A stretch of 64,000 nt of DNA from Gemmatimonadota bacterium (GCA_016194585.1 JACQBG010000020.1:26790-90789); one strand, 5' to 3'. Counted from the first letter of the stretch, positions 45,858 to 54,834 are shown. Translations and numbers: made by a program. The notes: generated by a model from the sequence alone, not told the origin.

Positions 45858-47053
45858 ACGACGCGCGTCCGCCGCTCGAACGGAACGTCAAGGCGCTGGG
45901 GGCGGTGAGCCTCCTCGCCGACGTGTCGAGCGAGATGATCTATCCGCTCCTCCCGCTCTTCGTGACGACGGTGCTGGGCGGGGGTGCGGCGATGCTCGGC
46001 ACGATCGAGGGGATGGCCGAGACGACGGCGAGCCTGTTGAAACTCGCGAGCGGGTGGTGGAGCGACCGCGTGAGACGGAAGCCTCTGGTGCTGTTCGGGT
46101 ACGGCGTGAGTGCGATCGCGCGGCCGCTCATCGGGCTCGCGACGGCGCCGTGGCATGTGCTCGCCGTGCGGATGACCGACCGCGTGGGGAAGGGGGTGCG
46201 CACGTCGCCGCGCGACGCGCTGCTCGCGGCGAGCGCCGCGCCGGAGGCGCGGGGACGCGCGTTCGGATTCCATCGTGCGGCCGACAACCTCGGTGCGTTC
46301 GTCGGGCCGATGGTCGCGTGGGCGCTGCTGCAGGGACCCGGATTGTCGTTGCAACAGGTATTTCTCTGGTCGGCGGTACCGGGGGCGTTGTCGATCGCGG
46401 TGCTGGTGTGGTTCGTGGGCGAGAAGCCGCGCGCGGCCGCGAGCGACGCACCCGTCGCGCGCGTCGCGCCGAGTGCGGAGCCGCTCGGCGCGCCGTTCTG
46501 GCGCTATCTCGCCGTGGTCGGACTGTTCACGCTCGGCTGTTCGAGCGACGCCTTCCTTCTGATGCGCGCCAGCCAGCTCGGCGTCGCGACGGCGCTCATC
46601 CCCGTGCTGTGGGCGACGCACAATCTGTTGAAGTCGCTGGCGAGCACGCCGGCGGGCTCGCTGAGCGACCGCATCGGGCGGAAGCCGGTGATCGTGGTGG
46701 GGTGGATCGTGTATGCGGTGGTGTACCTGCTGTTCGCACGGGCGACGAGCGTGTGGCAGGCGTGGGCGCTTTTCGCCGCGTACGCGCTGTACCTCGGGCT
46801 CGTCGAGGGAGTGGAGAAGGCGCTCGTGGCCGATCTCGTGCCGACGGCGCGGCGCGGGCGGGCGTTCGGGTGGTTCAACTTCACCGTCGGGATCGCGGCG
46901 CTGCCGGCGTCGGTGGTGTTCGGGTTGGTGTGGCAGCGGTGGGGCGCGGCGACGGCGTTCGGGATGGGAGCGGCGTTCGCGGGGGTCGCGGCGGTGGGGT
47001 TGATCGCCCTCGTGCCGTCAGCTCAGCAGCAGCGCGAGCCCGGACGCGAGTAG
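45854..47053 (+). CDS. MFS transporter
   Basis: A 399-residue major facilitator with 12 predicted TM helices and the loop motif GWWSDRVRRKPLV between TM2 and TM3, repeated as GSLSDRIGRKPVI between TM8 and TM9. RMTDRVGKGVRTSPRDALL in the first half is seen in a group of uncharacterised sugar- or drug-type MFS proteins. Last gene of the eight-gene sugar unit. Its 3' end overlaps the convergent ybdD-like gene by 31 bases. Confidence 0.85.
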   Translation: MNDARPPLERNVKALGAVSLLADVSSEMIYPLLPLFVTTVLGGGAAMLGTIEGMAETTASLLKLASGWWSDRVRRKPLVLFGYGVSAIARPLIGLATAPWHVLAVRMTDRVGKGVRTSPRDALLAASAAPEARGRAFGFHRAADNLGAFVGPMVAWALLQGPGLSLQQVFLWSAVPGALSIAVLVWFVGEKPRAAASDAPVARVAPSAEPLGAPFWRYLAVVGLFTLGCSSDAFLLMRASQLGVATALIPVLWATHNLLKSLASTPAGSLSDRIGRKPVIVVGWIVYAVVYLLFARATSVWQAWALFAAYALYLGLVEGVEKALVADLVPTARRGRAFGWFNFTVGIAALPASVVFGLVWQRWGAATAFGMGAAFAGVAAVGLIALVPSAQQQREPGRE

Positions 47054-47205
47054 CGCGCCGTCAGGCGCTCCCGCTCGAACTCGCGCGGCGACAAGGTCGC
47101 GCACCCCGGATGTCGCTCGCGCATGTGGCGCAAGTACAGCGCGTAGTCCGGCACGCCGATGACGCGGCGCACGATGGCGAGGAGCCGCTCCAGCTGCGCG
47201 CTCAC
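47023..47205 (-). CDS. YbdD/YjiX (DUF466) CstA-associated small protein
   Basis: A 60-residue protein too short for many gene finders. LERLLAIVRRVIGVPDYALY, LRHMRERHPGC and LSPREFERERLTARY match the YbdD/YjiX family, which is nearly always encoded after cstA or btsT and is needed for their pyruvate transport. GTG 47205 overlaps the cstA stop as GTGA. The C-terminal coding end overlaps the MFS gene on the other strand. Confidence 0.85.
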   Translation of the reverse strand: MSAQLERLLAIVRRVIGVPDYALYLRHMRERHPGCATLSPREFERERLTARYSRPGSRCC

Positions 47206-49274
47206 CGGGGCACTCCCGCGCCGGCGGTGCTCGCGGTGAACGGCACCTCCGTGCTCGTCGCGGCGCGCGCGCCCGAGAGGATGCCGTACCACACCCAGAG
47301 CGAGTCGGCGAGGATGATCAGCACGCTCACCATGAAGAAGCCGGCGACGGCCGCGTCGATGCGGTCGTTGAACACCATCCGCGCCACGTCGGTGGCGCTC
47401 TTCGCGCCGAGTGGCAGCGCGCCGGCGGCGACCTTGTCGGCGAGCATCCGCGCGTGGGAGAGGAAGCCGAGCTTCGGGTCGGGGGAGAAGATCTTGAGCC
47501 AGCCCGCGCTCATCGTCACGACGACGAGCCAGGCGAGCGGCAGCATCGTCGTGAAGGCGTAGCGCGCCTTCCCCATCTTGATGATGACGGTGGTGCCGAC
47601 GCAGAGCGCGACGGCGGCGAGCAGCTGGTTGGCGATGCCGAACAGCGGCCAGAGCGAGTTGATGCCGCCAAGGGGATCGAGCACGCCCTGATACAGGAAC
47701 CAGCCCCACATCGCGACGAAGATGGCGCTCGTGAGCAGCACGGCGGGATACCAGCTCACGCGTCCGAGCGGCGCCCAGACGTGCTTGCCGAGGTCCTGCA
47801 GCATGAACCGGCCGACGCGGGTGCCGGCGTCGAGCGTGGTGAGGATGAACAGCGCCTCGAACATGATGGCGAAGTGGTACCAGAGCGCCATCGCGCCGCC
47901 GCCGCCGAGCACGTTGGCGAAGATGTGCGCCATCCCCACGGCGAGGCTCGGGGCGCCGCCGGTGCGCGAGAGGAGCGAGGCCTCGTGCACCTGCTGCGCG
48001 AGCGCCGAGAGTTCGGCGGGAGAGACGACGAAGCCCCACGACCCGATGACGTGTGCCGCGCTCTCGACCGTCGTGCCGATGATCCCCGCCGGCGCGTTGA
48101 TGGCGAAGTAGACGCCGGGGGAGAGGATGCAGGCGGCGATGAGCGCCATGACGGCGACGAGGCTCTCGGTGAGCATCGCGCCGTAGCCGATGAACCGCGC
48201 GTCGCTCTCGACGGCGAGCAGCTTGGGGGTGGTGCCGCTGGCGATGAGGGCGTGGAAGCCGGAGATCGCGCCGCACGCGATGGTGATGAACACGAACGGG
48301 AAGATCTTCCCCGCGAACACGGGGCCGGTGCCGTCGACGAACCGGGTGAGCGGAGGCATCTGCAGCGGCGGGAGCATCACGACGATGCCGACGGCGAGCG
48401 CGACGACGACGCCGATCTTCACGAACGCGGAGAGGTAGTCGCGCGGCGCGAGGAGGAGCCACACGGGGAGCACCGACGCGGCGAACGCGTACACCATGAT
48501 GGCGATGGCGAGCGTGGTGCCGCTGAGGGTGAAGGCCGGAGCGATCGCCGGCTGCTCGGCGACCCAGCGGCCGGCGTAGAGGGCGAGCACGAGGAGCACG
48601 AGCCCGATCGCCGTGGTCTCGAGCACGCGGCCGGGGCGCACCCAGCGCATGTAGACGCCCATCACGAGCGCGATGGGGATGGTGAGGCCGATCGTGACCG
48701 TGCCCCACGGACTGGCCTTGAGCGCGTTCACGACGACGAGGGCGAGCACGGCGATGAGCACGATCATGATGCCGAGCACGGCGACCATCCCCGTGAACCC
48801 GGCGATGGGGCCGATCTCCTCCTTCGCCATCTGGCCGATCGACTTGCCGTCGCGGCGCACGGAGGAGCAGAGGATGACGAAGTCCTGCACGGCGCCGCCG
48901 AGGGCGACGCCGACGACGATCCAGAGGAAGCCGGGGAGGAAGCCGAACTGCGCGGCGAGCGTGGGGCCGACGAGCGGGCCCGGGCCGGCGATGGCGGCGA
49001 AGTGGTGCCCGAACACGATCCACTTGTTCGTGGGCACGAAGTCGCGGCCGTCGGAGAGCCGTTCGGCGGGCGTCGCGCGGGCGGCGTCGAGCGCGAAGAC
49101 CTTGCTGGCGATGAACGCGCTGTAGAAGCGGTACGCGACGAGGTACGTGCAGACCGCGGCGGTGAGGAGCCAGGCGGCGCTGACCGTCTCGCCGCGCGAG
49201 AGGGCGAGATACGCGAACGCGCCGGCGCCGGCGAGCGAGATCGCCGCCCACGCGAGGGGCTTCAGGAATTTCAT
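47202..49274 (-). CDS. cstA: Carbon starvation protein CstA (pyruvate/peptide transporter)
   Basis: A 690-residue integral membrane protein with about 18 TM helices. NKWIVFGHHFAAIAGPGPLVGP, FLWIVVGVALGGAVQDFVIL-type segments and MFEALFILTTLDAGTRVGRF are hallmark CstA sequences. In E. coli the family imports pyruvate (CstA, BtsT) and has been linked to peptides. ATG 49274 is used; an upstream in-frame start at 49310 would add 12 residues. Paired with the ybdD-like gene downstream. Confidence 0.95.
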   Translation of the reverse strand: MKFLKPLAWAAISLAGAGAFAYLALSRGETVSAAWLLTAAVCTYLVAYRFYSAFIASKVFALDAARATPAERLSDGRDFVPTNKWIVFGHHFAAIAGPGPLVGPTLAAQFGFLPGFLWIVVGVALGGAVQDFVILCSSVRRDGKSIGQMAKEEIGPIAGFTGMVAVLGIMIVLIAVLALVVVNALKASPWGTVTIGLTIPIALVMGVYMRWVRPGRVLETTAIGLVLLVLALYAGRWVAEQPAIAPAFTLSGTTLAIAIMVYAFAASVLPVWLLLAPRDYLSAFVKIGVVVALAVGIVVMLPPLQMPPLTRFVDGTGPVFAGKIFPFVFITIACGAISGFHALIASGTTPKLLAVESDARFIGYGAMLTESLVAVMALIAACILSPGVYFAINAPAGIIGTTVESAAHVIGSWGFVVSPAELSALAQQVHEASLLSRTGGAPSLAVGMAHIFANVLGGGGAMALWYHFAIMFEALFILTTLDAGTRVGRFMLQDLGKHVWAPLGRVSWYPAVLLTSAIFVAMWGWFLYQGVLDPLGGINSLWPLFGIANQLLAAVALCVGTTVIIKMGKARYAFTTMLPLAWLVVVTMSAGWLKIFSPDPKLGFLSHARMLADKVAAGALPLGAKSATDVARMVFNDRIDAAVAGFFMVSVLIILADSLWVWYGILSGARAATSTEVPFTASTAGAGVPR

Positions 49275-49339
49275 CGGGAGAAGATGCCCGTCCGGCGTGA
49301 GGGGGCGCAACCGAGCCCGCGAGGGGTTAACTTGCGAGG

Positions 49340-50008
49340 GTGCCCAAACTCCCGGATGTGAGGGCGGCCGCGGCCGCCCGGAGCGCGTTCGCCGCGCTCG
49401 CGTTGTGCGTCCTCGCGGCGACGCTGTCGGCGCAGACGGCGCCCGGCGCGCCGACCGGCCCCGCCGCCCCGCTCTCGCCGTTCGCCAGCCAGCGCATCAT
49501 CGTGGTGCCCGTGCAGATGTTGCGCGGCGACAGCGCCTCGTGGGTGACGGCGCCGCAGTGGGAGCGGTTCCGGCGGGAGCTCGACGACTCCATCGGCGCG
49601 GCGCTCTCCGATCGCGGCATCGGGCGCCGGTGGGAGTACGCGTCGGGGGTCGTGCGACAGTCGAAGCTGAATTCGCTGTACGTGGGCGATCCGTACGCGG
49701 TCGGCGCGCAGCCGCTGCGCGGACAGGCGTACAAGGTCAACGACCGGATGCCCGACATGATGTCGCAGAACCTGCGCACGATCGTGGCGCTCGGCGACGC
49801 ACGGTACGCGCTGGTGCCGGTGGAGCTGGTGTTCGAACGCAACGGCGCGCGGCAGCGGGCGGTGCTCCGGCTCGCGCTCGTCGATGCACGGACGACCACC
49901 TTCATGTGGGTCGCGGACGCTGTCTCCGACGGCGCCGCGACGATGCCGGCGGGGCTCGCCGGCATCCTGGGCCAACGGGTGGCCGACTTCGTGGTGCCGC
50001 GCCCCTAG
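49340..50008 (+). CDS. Secreted hypothetical protein
   Basis: A 222-residue protein with a signal peptide (ALALCVLAATLSAQ) followed by a Pro/Ala spacer. The mature region (RIIVVPVQMLRGDSASW, DDSIGAALSDRGIGRRWEY, VALGDARYALVPVELVFE) looks like a mixed alpha/beta periplasmic domain resembling those that bind envelope components, but I cannot name a family. GTG 49340 follows GCGAGG. The next gene starts 28 bases on. Confidence 0.68.
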   Translation: MPKLPDVRAAAAARSAFAALALCVLAATLSAQTAPGAPTGPAAPLSPFASQRIIVVPVQMLRGDSASWVTAPQWERFRRELDDSIGAALSDRGIGRRWEYASGVVRQSKLNSLYVGDPYAVGAQPLRGQAYKVNDRMPDMMSQNLRTIVALGDARYALVPVELVFERNGARQRAVLRLALVDARTTTFMWVADAVSDGAATMPAGLAGILGQRVADFVVPRP

Positions 50009-50036
50009 GGGCGACGGTGCCGATACTCAATTGAAT

Positions 50037-51050
50037 ATGGCACTCAACGTCACGCTCATCCCCGGCGACGGGATCGGACCGTCGATCACCGACGCCACCG
50101 TCCGCCTCCTCGCCGCCGCCGGCGCCGACATCACCTGGGACCGGCAGCTCGCCGGCATGGCCGCCGTCACGGCGTACAACGACCCGATCCCCGAGGCGAC
50201 GCTCGATTCGATCCGGCGCACCAAGCTGGCTCTCAAGGGGCCGCTCGAGACGCCGGTGGGGAAGGGGTTCCGGTCGATCAACGTCGCGCTGCGCAAGGCA
50301 TTCGACCTCTACGCGAACGTGCGGCCGGCGAAGAGCGTGCTCCCGGGGCTGCGGTTCAGCGACGTCGACATCGTGCTCGTGCGCGAGAACACGGAAGGGC
50401 TGTACATCGGCATCGAGAACTACATCAAGGTCGGCGAGGACGAGCACGCGGCCGCGCAGTCGGTGGCGGTGGTGACGCGACAGGGGTCGGAGCGCATCCA
50501 CCGGTACGCGTTCGACTACGCCGTGACGCATGGCCGCAAGAAGGTCACGCTCGTCCACAAGGCGAACATCCTCAAGTACTCGCAGGGGCTGTTCCTCGAG
50601 GTGGGGCGGGCGATCGCGAAGGAGTACGAGGGACGGCTCACGGTCGAGGAGAAGATCGTCGACGCGTGTGCCATGGAGCTGGTGATGCGCCCCGAGCGGT
50701 TCGACGTGATCGTGACGACGAACCTGTTCGGCGACATCCTCTCCGATCTCACGTCTGGGCTGGTGGGCGGGCTCGGGCTCACGCCGGGCGCGAACGTCGG
50801 CAAGAACGCGGCGATCTTCGAGGCCGTGCACGGGACGGCGCCCGACATCGCGGGCAAAGGCATCGCGAACCCCACTGCGGTGATGTTCGCGGCCTGCCAG
50901 CTGCTCGATCACGTCGGAGACACGTCGCGTGCGGCGCGCGTGCGAGGCGCGATCGAGGAGACGCTGCGTGCACGGAAGACGGTCACGGGAGACATCGGCG
51001 GCACGGCGACGACGGACCAGTACACCGACGCCGTGATCTCGAATCTCTAA
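50037..51050 (+). CDS. NAD-type isocitrate/isopropylmalate dehydrogenase family
   Basis: A 337-residue beta-decarboxylating dehydrogenase. IPGDGIGPSITDATV, LKGPLETPVGKGFRSINVALR, the metal-binding VRENTEGLYIGIENY, VHKANILKYSQGLF, NLFGDILSDLTSGLVGGLG and HGTAPDIAGKGIANPTA are all in order. The STPVGxGxxSxNVxLR pattern and ENTEGLY favour NAD-dependent isocitrate dehydrogenase over LeuB or homoisocitrate enzymes. No leu genes are adjacent. ATG 50037. Confidence 0.9.
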   Translation: MALNVTLIPGDGIGPSITDATVRLLAAAGADITWDRQLAGMAAVTAYNDPIPEATLDSIRRTKLALKGPLETPVGKGFRSINVALRKAFDLYANVRPAKSVLPGLRFSDVDIVLVRENTEGLYIGIENYIKVGEDEHAAAQSVAVVTRQGSERIHRYAFDYAVTHGRKKVTLVHKANILKYSQGLFLEVGRAIAKEYEGRLTVEEKIVDACAMELVMRPERFDVIVTTNLFGDILSDLTSGLVGGLGLTPGANVGKNAAIFEAVHGTAPDIAGKGIANPTAVMFAACQLLDHVGDTSRAARVRGAIEETLRARKTVTGDIGGTATTDQYTDAVISNL

Positions 51051-51065
51051 GGCGCGCCACTCCCG

Positions 51066-51884
51066 GTGATCCGCCTCCTCCACGCGTCGGACCTGCACTT
51101 CGGGAAGCCCAGCGTCCCCGCGCAGATCGAGGCGCTCGAGGCGTTCGCGCGCGCCGGTGCGTGGGACGCGATCGTCGTGTCGGGCGACCTGTCGCAGCGC
51201 ACGCGGACGCGGGAGTTCCTCCGGGCGCGGGCCTTCCTCGACCGGATGCGCGCGCTCGCGCCGCTGCTGGTGATCCCCGGTAACCACGACGTCGCCTGGT
51301 GGATGGCGCCGATGGGGTTGGGTTCGACGGAAGCGATGTACACCCGATACCGCCGGTACATCAGCGAGGAGCTCGAACCGGTGCTTCAGTGCCCCGGTCT
51401 CACGATCGCCGGCGTGAACTCGTCGCACGGCATCCGTCCGTTCACGCTCACCACGCGGCCGCGTGACCTCTCGGTGGTGGGCGCCGTGCGTCCGTCGCAG
51501 TGGGCCCGGGCGCGCGAGCGGTTCGCCGCAGCGGGCGACGACTGCAAGGTGCTGGTGCTCCACCACAACCTGCTGCGCGGCCACCTCTCGAACCGGTGGG
51601 GACTCTCGGCCCGCGCGCGCGGCATCGACGAGGCGGCGGCGACCGGCGCCGACCTCGTGCTGTGCGGGCACGACCACGAGGAGCAGGTCGCGCAGGTCGA
51701 GGCCGGGGGACGGCGGTTCGTCGTCTCGACGGCGAGCACGCTCACGACGCGCGTGCGCGGCCACCGGCCCGCATCGTTCAACGTGATCGAGGTCGAGGCG
51801 GACGCTGTGCGCATGACGGTGATGGCGTGGAGCGGCGCGCGCCGCGACTTCGAGGCGGGCGCGACGTCGCGATTCCCGCGTTGA
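51066..51884 (+). CDS. Calcineurin-like metallophosphoesterase
   Basis: A 272-residue phosphoesterase of the Icc/CpdA type. The five metal motifs are present: HASDLHFG (residues 6-13), VVSGDLSQ, IPGNHDVAW, VLHHNLL and LCGHDHEEQ. Substrate could be cAMP or another phosphodiester. GTG start at 51066, 15 bases after the dehydrogenase gene. Confidence 0.9.
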   Translation: MIRLLHASDLHFGKPSVPAQIEALEAFARAGAWDAIVVSGDLSQRTRTREFLRARAFLDRMRALAPLLVIPGNHDVAWWMAPMGLGSTEAMYTRYRRYISEELEPVLQCPGLTIAGVNSSHGIRPFTLTTRPRDLSVVGAVRPSQWARARERFAAAGDDCKVLVLHHNLLRGHLSNRWGLSARARGIDEAAATGADLVLCGHDHEEQVAQVEAGGRRFVVSTASTLTTRVRGHRPASFNVIEVEADAVRMTVMAWSGARRDFEAGATSRFPR

Positions 51885-51906
51885 CGGTGCGCCGGGACCG
51901 GCTCAC

Positions 51907-52620
51907 GTGCTGCGCGCGCTGATCCGCCGGCTCCGCGGCTCGCGCGACGAGGCGCAGCTCGCGCTCACGCTCGACGCGCCGCCTCCGCGGAGCCCGGAGG
52001 AGCTGCTCGAACGGCTCCGCGCGCACGGACTGAAGCACATCGACACGATCGTGCTCACCAACAATCGTCGTACCGTGGTGCGCGTGATGGGGCGCGAGCT
52101 GCGATTGCAGCGGGGCTACCTCGACGCGCCCGACCACGTGCACGCTGCGATCGCGTCGTTCGTGATGGCGACGCGCCGTCGTCCCGAGCAGCGCCGCGCC
52201 GCGCTGCGCACGCTGCTCGACTGGGCGTCGCGCTTCCCGGCCGCGCCGTCGAGGCCCCGCGCCGAGCGGACGAACCCCGACGACGCCCCGCTCGCGGCGC
52301 GGCTCGCCGCGGAACACGCGCGGCTCAACGACGCGCTGTTCGGCGGAGGACTCTCGACGGTGCCGATCCGCGTGTCGCGGCGCATGAAGTCGCGGCTCGG
52401 GCACTACACGCCGATCCGCGACGGGGTGAAGCCGGAGATCGCCATCTCGCGCGGACATTTCCGGCGCCACGGGTGGGCGGAAGTGGTACAGACGCTCCTG
52501 CACGAGATGGTGCACCAGTGGCAGGACGAGAGCGGGCTGCCGGTGGACCATGGCGCGGCGTTCCGGCGGAAGGCGCGGGGGGTGGGGGCCCCGGCGTCGG
52601 CGACGAGAGCGTTGAGGTAG
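51907..52620 (+). CDS. SprT-like zinc metalloprotease-fold protein
   Basis: A 237-residue protein. The C-terminal half has the SprT-like pattern LNDALFGGGLSTVPIRVS, LGHYTPIRDGVKPEIAIS and the zinc motif LLHEMVHQWQDESG (HExxH) followed by HGAAFRRKAR. The N-terminal ~110 residues are an unrelated basic region. In bacteria SprT-like proteins are poorly understood; eukaryotic SPRTN cleaves DNA-protein crosslinks. Confidence 0.85.
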   Translation: MLRALIRRLRGSRDEAQLALTLDAPPPRSPEELLERLRAHGLKHIDTIVLTNNRRTVVRVMGRELRLQRGYLDAPDHVHAAIASFVMATRRRPEQRRAALRTLLDWASRFPAAPSRPRAERTNPDDAPLAARLAAEHARLNDALFGGGLSTVPIRVSRRMKSRLGHYTPIRDGVKPEIAISRGHFRRHGWAEVVQTLLHEMVHQWQDESGLPVDHGAAFRRKARGVGAPASATRALR

Positions 52621-52647
52621 AGGGGGAGTGGGAGGGGAGGGGGAGAG
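52620..52647 (+). repeat. G-rich polypurine tract
   Basis: A G/A-only run with five clusters of three to five G immediately before the heptamer array, like the tract at 11881-11940. Confidence 0.5.
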
Positions 52648-52682
52648 ACCGTCGACCGTAGACCGTCAACCGCAAACCTCAC
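52648..52682 (+). repeat. Five-heptamer array upstream of acyl-CoA dehydrogenase
   Basis: ACCGTCG ACCGTAG ACCGTCA ACCGCAA ACCTCAC in 7-base phase, the last two units decayed. It ends 47 bases before the start codon. Confidence 0.75.
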
Positions 52683-52729
52683 CTCAGAGCGGGATGCGGA
52701 ACCGGGCCGAGACCGCCTATGTTTCACCC

Positions 52730-53956
52730 ATGGACACCACCCTCGAAACCCACCTCGCCTCGGCGCACCTGAAGCCCCGCGCCGGCGACTTGTACAACAT
52801 CGATGCCGCGCTCACCGAAGAAGAGCGCGCCGTCCGCGACTCCGTGCGCCGCTTCGTCGACGAGCAGGTGCTGCCGATCATCGGGCAGTGCTACGTCGAC
52901 GGCCGCTTCCCCACCGAGATCGTCCCCGCGATGGGTGAACTCGGCGTCTTCGGGGCGAACTTGCCGGAAGAGTACGGCTGCGCCGGGCTCAACAACGTCA
53001 GCTACGGGCTCATCATGCAGGAGCTCGAGCGCGGCGACTCCGGCATCCGGTCGTTCGCGAGCGTGCAGGGCGCGCTCGTGATGTACCCCATCTACGCGTT
53101 CGGCAGCGAGGCGCAGAAGAGGCACTGGCTCCCCCAGATGGCGAAGGGGGAGAAGATCGGCTGCTTCGGGCTCACCGAACCCGACTACGGGTCGAACCCC
53201 GCCGGGATGATCACGCGGGCCCGCGAGCAGAAGGATGGCTCGTGGATCCTCGACGGCAGCAAGATGTGGATCACGAACGGCTCGGTCGCCGACGTCGCCG
53301 TGGTGTGGGCCAAGACCGCCGACAACGACCCCGATGGCAAGAGCGTGCGTGGCTTCCTCGTCCCGAAGGGGACGCCGGGGTTCACGGCCAAGGAGACGAA
53401 GGGGAAGCTCTCGCTGCGCGCCAGCATGACGAGCGAGCTCGTGCTGAGCGAGGTGCACCTGCCGGCCGACGCGATCCTGCCGAAGTCGGGCGGGCTCAAG
53501 AGCCCGTTGATGTGCCTCACGCAGGCCCGGTACGGCATCTCGTGGGGCGTCATGGGCGCGGCCATCGCGTGCTACGAGGAGGCGCTCAGCTACTCGAAGA
53601 CGCGCATCATGTTCGACAAGCCCATCGGCGGGTTCCAGATCCAGCAGGTGCGTCTCGCCGACATGCTCACCGAGATCATCAAGGGGCAACTCCTCTCGCT
53701 GCACCTCGGTCGCATGAAGGACGCCGGCACGTTCACGCCGCAGCAGGTGAGCGTGGCGAAGCGCAACAACGTGAACGTCGCCACCGACATCGCGCGCGAA
53801 GCGCGCCGCCTGCTCGGCGCCAACGGCATCCTCGCCGAGTACTCGGCGATGCGCCACATGGCGAACCTCGAGAGTGTGTACACGTACGAGGGGACGCACG
53901 ACGTGCACTCGCTCGTCATCGGCATGGCCGAGACCGGGATGAACGCGTTCAAGTAA
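52730..53956 (+). CDS. Acyl-CoA dehydrogenase, glutaryl-CoA dehydrogenase-like
   Basis: A 408-residue FAD acyl-CoA dehydrogenase. The motifs MQELERGDSGIRSFASVQG, GCFGLTEPDYGSNPAGM and the substrate/FAD loop WITNGSVADV belong to the glutaryl-CoA dehydrogenase branch. The catalytic base is the Glu of TYEGTHDVHSLVIG near residue 387. In that branch the enzyme dehydrogenates and may decarboxylate glutaryl-CoA; without other lysine-degradation genes nearby the true substrate is open. Electrons would pass to the ETF encoded at 56.3 kb. Confidence 0.92.
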   Translation: MDTTLETHLASAHLKPRAGDLYNIDAALTEEERAVRDSVRRFVDEQVLPIIGQCYVDGRFPTEIVPAMGELGVFGANLPEEYGCAGLNNVSYGLIMQELERGDSGIRSFASVQGALVMYPIYAFGSEAQKRHWLPQMAKGEKIGCFGLTEPDYGSNPAGMITRAREQKDGSWILDGSKMWITNGSVADVAVVWAKTADNDPDGKSVRGFLVPKGTPGFTAKETKGKLSLRASMTSELVLSEVHLPADAILPKSGGLKSPLMCLTQARYGISWGVMGAAIACYEEALSYSKTRIMFDKPIGGFQIQQVRLADMLTEIIKGQLLSLHLGRMKDAGTFTPQQVSVAKRNNVNVATDIAREARRLLGANGILAEYSAMRHMANLESVYTYEGTHDVHSLVIGMAETGMNAFK

Positions 53957-53966
53957 GGGGCGCGAG

Positions 53967-53982
53967 TTGTATACAAATGGGG
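53967..53982. other. TTGTATACAAATGGGG motif, copy 2
   Basis: Exact copy of 40990-41005, here between the acyl-CoA dehydrogenase stop and its terminator. It overlaps the left arm of the terminator stem by six bases. Confidence 0.5.
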
Positions 53983-54011
53983 CCCGCGGATCGTCGATCC
54001 GCGGGCCCCAT
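53977..54011. terminator. Long hairpin between convergent genes
   Basis: A perfect 16-bp stem (ATGGGGCCCGCGGATC / GATCCGCGGGCCCCAT) with a 3-base loop between the acyl-CoA dehydrogenase and the minus-strand SDR gene. No U-run, but the stem is very stable in both directions. Confidence 0.75.
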
Positions 54012-54030
54012 GCCGTTCCGGCCGGCGCAG

Positions 54031-54834
54031 TCAGACGCGCGCCTTGCCGTAGCGCCCGCGGAAGATGGAGAGCAGCCACTCCGGCGCGTACTTGATGAGG
54101 AACACCAGCGTCTTGTACCGCTTCCCCGGCACGACGACCACCTTCCGGCCGCGCGACGCCTCGGCGAGCGACTCCCGCACCACGCGGTCGGCCTTCAGCC
54201 AGAGGATGCCCGGGATGGCCTTCTTGTTCATCCCGCCGCGGTCGTGGAACTCGGTGTGCGTGAACCCCGGGCAGAGCGCCTGCACGTACACCCCGGTGCC
54301 GGCCAGTTCCTGCGCGAGGCCGAGGGAGAAGAAGCGGAGGTAGGCCTTGGTCGCGCAGTAGTTCACGTTGCCGGCGCTGAAGGCGAAGCTGGCGACGGAG
54401 GCGACGTTGATGATCGCCCCGCGCCCCCGCGCGATCATCCCCGGCAGCGCGGCGCGCGAGAGGAGCATCGGCGCCATCACGTGCAGCTCGAGCATGGTCG
54501 CCTGCTCGGCGACGGGGCGGTTGGCCAGCTTCCCCTTGGTGCCGAAGCCCGCGTTGTTGACGAGCATGGTGAGCGACCCCATCTGGGCGATCCGCTCGCC
54601 GACGCGGCGCATCCCCTCGTCGCGCGAGAGGTCGGCGGGGATGGCTTCGGCGTTGATCCCGAACTGGAGCGAGAGCTCGTCGCAGAGCGCCTGGAGGCGG
54701 GCCGCGTCGCGGGCCACGAGCACGAGGTCGTGCCCCTGCTCGGCGAGCTGCTGGGCGAAGACCTTCCCGATCCCCGCGGTGGCGCCGGTGATGAGGGCGG
54801 CGGGACGGCCGGAGCCGGAGGCGCTGTCGGTCAT
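54031..54834 (-). CDS. Short-chain dehydrogenase/reductase
   Basis: A 267-residue classical SDR. Cofactor loop TGATAGIGKVFAQQLAEQG at residue 16; an Arg after beta-2 (LVARDAARL) suggests NADP. NNAGFGT is the structural motif. The catalytic Ser is in VASVASF and the Tyr-x-x-x-Lys in NYCATKAYL. The C-terminal amphipathic tail (YKTLVFLIKYAPEWLLSIF) resembles DltE/YqjQ-type membrane-associated reductases of acyl or keto lipids. Divergent from the sterol-desaturase-like gene. Confidence 0.88.
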   Translation of the reverse strand: MTDSASGSGRPAALITGATAGIGKVFAQQLAEQGHDLVLVARDAARLQALCDELSLQFGINAEAIPADLSRDEGMRRVGERIAQMGSLTMLVNNAGFGTKGKLANRPVAEQATMLELHVMAPMLLSRAALPGMIARGRGAIINVASVASFAFSAGNVNYCATKAYLRFFSLGLAQELAGTGVYVQALCPGFTHTEFHDRGGMNKKAIPGILWLKADRVVRESLAEASRGRKVVVVPGKRYKTLVFLIKYAPEWLLSIFRGRYGKARV

